Part shown: positions 60,040-64,000 of the stretch, in pieces
Position numbering within the stretch: the stretch's first letter is position 1
Layout of the letters: each line of letters opens with the position of its first letter
Origin: Streptomyces mashuensis
GTDB lineage: Bacteria; Actinomycetota; Actinomycetes; Streptomycetales; Streptomycetaceae
NCBI RefSeq assembly: GCF_014654785.1
Contig: NZ_BNBD01000019.1
Coordinates: forward strand, 39,620 to 103,619
Direction: 5' to 3'
DNA: 64,000 nucleotides
Program-made: the position numbers and the translations under genes
The notes under the pieces: generated by a model
Told to the model about the DNA's origin: nothing
The model's input: the letters and a program-made list of their open reading frames with translations, nothing else
The model's database searches: none

Positions 60040-61806
60040 TCAGTTGATGTCCACGGTGTTGCCGGTGACGGTGGTGCGCTGCCCGCCGAGCGTGAGGTCG
60101 CCGTCGCTCGTCACGGTCACGGTGCCACCGGTGATCTCGACGGTTCCCGCCGTGAGGACCAGGCGTCCCGACGGGCCCGCGTCGACGGTGAGGGTGCCGT
60201 TGCCGCGGGCGTCGAGAGAGATCCGCAGCGTCGCCCCGCCCCCGCCGTCTCCTGCCGTGAGGGCGATGGTGCTGTCCTTCCGGTCCAGGTGGGCGTCGAG
60301 CTTCCCGTCGCCGGTCCGCAGCCGTACGCCCTGCGGGCCGTCGGTGGCGCTGAGCAGTTCCAACCGGTCGCCCGCGCGCGATGCGAGGGAGCGCCGGTTC
60401 GCGCGCCCGGTCCCCGCGTCGACCAGCGGCAGCTTGTGGTCGGTGGGGCCGTCGACGCCGTTGTAGAGCCCGCCGATGACGTACGGCCGGTCCAGCCGCC
60501 CGTGCTCGAACCCCACGAGGACCTCGTCCCCCGCCTCCGGCGCGAACACCCCGCCACCGCCGGCCCCGCCCCACTGCACGGTGCGGACCCAGTCGGTCAC
60601 GTACTCCTGCGACAGCCACGGCAGGCGCAGCCGCACCGCACCCCGCTGCCCCTGCCCGGGCTCCTTGATGTCCGTGACGATCCCCACCGCCACGCCCAGC
60701 GCGCACAGCGGCGGCGGGTACGGCACGACGGGCGGCGGCAGCGGGCCGACCCCGACCAGCGTCCGGTACCCCTGGTCCCCGTCGAAGGAGTGCCGGCACG
60801 ACGTCACCGTGTACTGGCCGGCGAACGGCTCGCCCACCCCGGTGAGGGCCACCGGCACCCCCGCCGCGAGCTCGGGTGTGCCCACCACCTCGGCCGACAC
60901 CTGCGCCATGGCCGCGGCCGCCTCCTGCGCCAGCGCGCGGGCCGCCGCGTCCACCCGCGGGGCCGTGGCATGGCCCCGGCCGCCGACCAGCAATTCCGGT
61001 TCCGGGCCTGGGAACGCCGTGCCGAGCCGTCCCGGTGTGACACCGAGGCGCAGCCGGTCGCTGTCCCCGGCCCCGGCCCGCGTCGACAGCGCCGCCTTGC
61101 CCTGCGGGTCCCAGCCGCGTACCTCCACGCCCGCCACCTGGCCCTCGGACGACACGGCGGCCCGCAACGCCAGCAGGTTCTCCCCGTACTCCAGGACGAA
61201 CGGGCTGCGGTCCGCCCCCGTGCCGGGCGCGGGCGCCCCGCTCGCCGCCGCCGGCCGGCGCATGTGGACGGTGCCGCCCTCGACCGACAGGCGCAGCCCC
61301 CGCTCGTCGGCGAGATGGTTCAGCAACTCCCAGTCGGTGAGGTTGGGCTGTGCCAGGTGCGGGATGCGGGTGCGCTCGGCGTCGATCCGGCCGGCCTTCA
61401 ACCCGTGCCGGGCGGCGAGCCGTTCGGCGACCTCGGCCACCGTCGTCTCGACGTGCGCGGCCACGCGCCGCCCCCGCATCAGCCGGTGCCCCCGGTCCAT
61501 GGCCCGTACGGTGGTGAAGGTCCCGTCGGCGTCGGCCTCCGTCTCCAGGGCCGTGACCTCGCCGTCGAACACGCCGGTCCTCGACCGGCGCAGTGCGGTG
61601 GCCACCGCCACCGTCAACGGCACCCCCACCGCGATGCCGGCCGAGGTCAGCAGCCGGTGCTCCGGGTCGCGGAACCGCAGCGTCGCCCGGGCGGGCACGC
61701 CCAACGCCGTGTCCACGTACGCCTCCACGAGCCGGCCCGCCCACTCCTCGCGCAAGGGCGAGCCGAAGGCGACGACCGGTTCCGCCGCGTACAGCCGCTC
61801 CGTCAC
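60040..61806 (-). CDS. VgrG/gp5-like spike protein
   Basis: 588 residues from GTG 61806, GTGA overlap with the LysM gene. The N-terminal half resembles gpD/VgrG hub domains (VEAYVDTALGVPARATLRFR, PNLTDWELLNHLADERGLRL). The gp5-type OB fold lies at GVAVGIVTDIKEPGQGQRGA and RLPWLSQEYVTDWVR, followed by APEAGDEVLVGFEHGRLDRP. A C-terminal Thr/Val/Gly-rich stretch (GTVEITGGTVTVTSDGDLTL, ending NTVDIN) should form the beta-helical spike. It pierces the target membrane and may carry effectors. Confidence 0.9.
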   Translation of the reverse strand: MTERLYAAEPVVAFGSPLREEWAGRLVEAYVDTALGVPARATLRFRDPEHRLLTSAGIAVGVPLTVAVATALRRSRTGVFDGEVTALETEADADGTFTTVRAMDRGHRLMRGRRVAAHVETTVAEVAERLAARHGLKAGRIDAERTRIPHLAQPNLTDWELLNHLADERGLRLSVEGGTVHMRRPAAASGAPAPGTGADRSPFVLEYGENLLALRAAVSSEGQVAGVEVRGWDPQGKAALSTRAGAGDSDRLRLGVTPGRLGTAFPGPEPELLVGGRGHATAPRVDAAARALAQEAAAAMAQVSAEVVGTPELAAGVPVALTGVGEPFAGQYTVTSCRHSFDGDQGYRTLVGVGPLPPPVVPYPPPLCALGVAVGIVTDIKEPGQGQRGAVRLRLPWLSQEYVTDWVRTVQWGGAGGGGVFAPEAGDEVLVGFEHGRLDRPYVIGGLYNGVDGPTDHKLPLVDAGTGRANRRSLASRAGDRLELLSATDGPQGVRLRTGDGKLDAHLDRKDSTIALTAGDGGGGATLRISLDARGNGTLTVDAGPSGRLVLTAGTVEITGGTVTVTSDGDLTLGGQRTTVTGNTVDIN

Positions 61807-62528
61807 CCGGCACCGCCTTCCGTGGCGCGTTCCTGGAGCACCGGCAGGACGAGCACGGTGCCGGCCGGCACCCGGGCCGGGTCGTCCACGTCGTTCGCGC
61901 GGGCGATCTCCCGCCACCGCGCCGGGTCCCCGTACGCGTGCCAGGCCAGCCCGGCCAGGCTGTCGCCCGCCACCACGAGATGCGTGTCCACCGGCCCGTC
62001 GGCACCCGACGTCGGGTTCTGCCGGGGCACCGAACCGCCCACCTCCTCCAAGGAGACGGTGCAGACGGCGCGCAGCGGCGTCCCGTCGAGCCCGAACCGG
62101 GTGTACACCGCGTCGACCTGCGTCACCAGCGCGAGGAACCCGGTCGTCCGCGCGTGCCCCCACTCCAGCCGCACCCACGGGGCCGACGCGGGCTTCGCCG
62201 CGGTGCTCCGCGCAGTCGGGGCACAGCAGTCGAGCAGCTTCTCCACCCGGTCCTGCACGCTCTGCCGGGAGCCGGTGGCGTCGAGGAACACCTCCAGCGT
62301 CATCGTCCGCGGCTGCGCGCCCACGAACTGCGCCCGCGCCGCCTCGCCGCTGGACGGCGCCCGGCTGCGGTCCCAGCGGGCCTGCTTGCCGACCTGCACC
62401 CGGTCCGGGTTGAACTGGAACCGGACCCGGTCCCGCTCCGGCCCGGGGCTGCTGCCCGTGCCGGCCGGAGGGTCGTGGATCACGAGGGCGGCACGCACCG
62501 GTGCGCCACCCAGAAGCTCGGACAGCAT
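61803..62528 (-). CDS. LysM-domain CIS hub protein (Afp7-like)
   Basis: 241 residues from ATG 62528. N-terminal part VRFQFNPDRVQVGKQARWDR and GAQPRTMTLEVFLDATGSRQ match the CIS-associated gp53-like family; the C-terminus carries a LysM motif (LVVAGDSLAGLAWHAYGDPA, then RWREIARAND). In Afp-like systems such proteins link tube to spike and baseplate rather than bind cell wall. Overlaps the spike gene by 4 bp. Confidence 0.87.
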   Translation of the reverse strand: MLSELLGGAPVRAALVIHDPPAGTGSSPGPERDRVRFQFNPDRVQVGKQARWDRSRAPSSGEAARAQFVGAQPRTMTLEVFLDATGSRQSVQDRVEKLLDCCAPTARSTAAKPASAPWVRLEWGHARTTGFLALVTQVDAVYTRFGLDGTPLRAVCTVSLEEVGGSVPRQNPTSGADGPVDTHLVVAGDSLAGLAWHAYGDPARWREIARANDVDDPARVPAGTVLVLPVLQERATEGGAG

Positions 62529-62540
62529 GCGGTCCTCTCG

Positions 62541-62972
62541 TCAGACGGTGATGCCCAGGAACCCGTTGTGGGTGATCTCCAACGTCTCGCGGGCGGGCTG
62601 GGACTGGTCGACGTCGAACGCGGGCCCCGTCCAGCGCACCGGCAGCACCCCGTCGAGCAGCCACCGCACGATCGGCCGCCGGTCCGGGCCCAGCGCGACG
62701 AGCTGACCCGGGAGCCGCACCGGCTCGATCACCTGCTGCTGGAGCCAGGCCCAGATCAGCACGGTCTCCTGCGACAAGGGCCTGCTCAGCACGACGTTGG
62801 TGTAGCGCAGCCGCGTCGGCAGCTGCCACACGTGCCCGTTCGTCCCGCCCTCCACCCGCTCCTCCACGTCCATGGCACAGCCCAGCCCCTCGCACGACGT
62901 GAAGGAGCCGAGGGCATGACTGCCGATGGACAGCTGGAAGTGGGAACTGACGGCGAACGGCTGGTCCGGCAT
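62541..62972 (-). CDS. second tail tube-type protein (gp19 family, Afp5-like)
   Basis: 143 residues from ATG 62972. FAVSSHFQLSIGSHALGSFT, SCEGLGCAMDVEERVEGGTN and VWQLPTRLRYTNVVLSRPLS are typical of the tube initiator protein that sits between spike and main tube. Compared with the plus-strand tube gene it is far more diverged, so it is not a recent copy. Confidence 0.88.
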   Translation of the reverse strand: MPDQPFAVSSHFQLSIGSHALGSFTSCEGLGCAMDVEERVEGGTNGHVWQLPTRLRYTNVVLSRPLSQETVLIWAWLQQQVIEPVRLPGQLVALGPDRRPIVRWLLDGVLPVRWTGPAFDVDQSQPARETLEITHNGFLGITV

Positions 62973-62989
62973 GGGCGGCTACTCCGGTG

Positions 62990-64000
62990 TCATCGCGGTA
63001 CGGGACTTCCCCAGGCGTCGTCACCCGGCGGCGGTCCGGACCACGGCGGCCAGGACTCGTGCGCCGCGCTCCGGCGCCGCCGTGTCAGCCCCAGGACGGG
63101 GGCGACGGCCTCGGCGAGGAGCCCGGCGTGCTGCCGGGCGATTTCGCGGGCCACGGCAGTGGGATCGGGGACGGGGGCGGGCGCGGGAGGGACGGCCGGC
63201 GTGGGCGGCGCGGCCGGTGGCCGGTGCCGCGGGGGCGGGCCCGGGGCAGGGGCGGGCCGGGGGTTGCCGGTGCCCGTGTCCGGCCGCCGGACCGCGAAGG
63301 GCATGGCGGTGTCGGGCACGTGGGGGACGGGCTGCCCGATACGGAGACGCCGCGGCGCGTTCGGCGGCTGACGGTGCGGCCCGGGGTGGCTGCCGTACGG
63401 CTCACGGCCCGGGGCGTCCGCCGGGCCGGGCGGAGGGCGCCGACGGGCCGGGCCGAGCGGGGGCATGATGCCGGAGGCCCGCTCTGTCACGGGGGCGTCC
63501 GCAGGGCCTCGGGTACGTCGGCGGCGCCGGCTGTCGCCGGGCGCCGAGTCCGTCGCGAGCCCGCCCTCTTCGCCGGCATGCGGCTGGGGGACGGCGGACC
63601 GGTGGTGCGCGGCGTGTGCGGGGCCGGGCGGGGGACCGCCGGTACGGACTGGAAGGCCCGCGTTCGGCTCCGGGCGGCGCGGGGAGCCGGGGTACGTGTC
63701 GCGCGCGAAGTCCGCCGGAAGGCCGGCCACATGCGCCGGCGGCCCCTCGTACGGCGCGGGCCGGCCGGGGGCGCCGTGCACCGGGGGGTGTGGGGTGTCC
63801 GTCGCCTTCCGGTCGCTGACCGGTGAGCCGGGGCCCGTCGGTGTGTTGGCGTTGCGCCGGGTTGGGCTGTGCACTGTGGGCCCGTTGTAGGGCGCGGGTC
63901 GGCCGGGGGTGCTGTGCATCGGGGGCTGCTGGGTGTCCGTCGCCTCTCGGTCGCCGCCTAGCAGACCGGGGCCCGTCGGCGTGTTGGCGTTGCGCCGGGC
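62990..64000 (-). CDS. Pro-rich repeat protein at the head of the eCIS operon (5' end outside window)
   Basis: The frame is open from 64000 to the stop at 62990, 336 residues visible, so the start lies beyond the window. The first part repeats a 46-residue unit (RRNANTPTGPG, then ATDT, PGRPAPY and GP blocks), seen almost twice; the DNA period is 138 bp. The rest is Pro/Arg/Gly-rich and ends with a helix VAREIARQHAGLLAEAVAPV followed by a basic stretch. It directly precedes the tube-initiator gene (17 bp). Function unknown; likely disordered. Confidence 0.65.
   Translation of the reverse strand, partial: ARRNANTPTGPGLLGGDREATDTQQPPMHSTPGRPAPYNGPTVHSPTRRNANTPTGPGSPVSDRKATDTPHPPVHGAPGRPAPYEGPPAHVAGLPADFARDTYPGSPRRPEPNAGLPVRTGGPPPGPAHAAHHRSAVPQPHAGEEGGLATDSAPGDSRRRRRTRGPADAPVTERASGIMPPLGPARRRPPPGPADAPGREPYGSHPGPHRQPPNAPRRLRIGQPVPHVPDTAMPFAVRRPDTGTGNPRPAPAPGPPPRHRPPAAPPTPAVPPAPAPVPDPTAVAREIARQHAGLLAEAVAPVLGLTRRRRSAAHESWPPWSGPPPGDDAWGSPVPR

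Noticed and set aside
41195..64000. Complete prophage
   Set aside because: No capsid, portal, terminase, integrase or lysis gene is visible, while AAA+ ATPase, DUF4255 and LysM hub proteins point to eCIS. The right edge is cut, so this is provisional.

Overview
The window is very GC-rich, codon use is strongly biased to G/C in third positions, and it carries families typical of the genus (DUF6643, DUF5134 next to an M56 protease, a beta-helix/CbbX-type ATPase fusion, an Rv1733c-like protein, several TerD, ROK and P450 genes). It is most likely a chromosomal piece of a Streptomyces species. No rRNA, tRNA, CRISPR array or insertion sequence was seen. Gene functions below come from reading translated sequences by eye, without database searches.

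Positions 1-29.5 kb are mostly single genes and short units on both strands: small enzymes (GNAT, VOC, NUDIX, M20 peptidase, MOSC, PLP enzyme, SRPBCC), a membrane protease pair (DUF5134/M56), a CitE-like aldolase with an operator-like repeat cluster, and a sugar-related group (ROK kinase divergent from a LacI regulator over a perfect GACAAC/GTTGTC palindrome, then a ROK regulator). There are also a DeoR regulator, a beta-helix/AAA+ fusion, a TerD protein, a membrane glycosyltransferase, a glutamate-racemase-like protein and an AlkB repair enzyme with a good LexA (SOS) box. Many of these genes lack a Shine-Dalgarno sequence and instead have a TANNNT -10 box 6-8 nt before the start codon, so they are probably leaderless.

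Positions 29.5-41 kb hold a 0.8 kb gene-free, less GC-rich stretch that looks like a structured leader (two overlapping short upstream ORFs and competing hairpins) for an MFS exporter. It is followed by an aldehyde dehydrogenase, a dhaK without dhaL/dhaM beside it, a second MFS exporter with a divergent HTH regulator, two paralogous small proteins, a cytochrome P450 divergent from a pirin over a palindrome, and a secreted polysaccharide-deacetylase-like protein that lacks the usual catalytic Asp pair.

Positions 41.2-64 kb (right edge) are a contractile injection system (eCIS / phage-tail-like) locus in two convergent operons. The plus operon is sheath - inner tube - second sheath - small unknown protein, followed by a VOC gene. 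The minus operon, read right to left, is Pro-rich repeat protein (runs off the edge) - tube protein - LysM hub protein - VgrG/gp5-like spike - gp25 - baseplate J-like - tail protein I - large baseplate J-like - 996-aa beta-propeller protein - DUF4255 cap/terminator - AAA+ ATPase - 782-aa protein ending in an R-S-E type ADP-ribosyltransferase domain. Most minus-operon genes overlap or are spaced by a few bases, and the last step (ATPase to ADP-ribosyltransferase) is an ATGA overlap, so the putative toxin is translationally tied to the particle genes. The ADP-ribosylating putative effector, the giant propeller and the sheath-tube-sheath arrangement are the most interesting content of the window.
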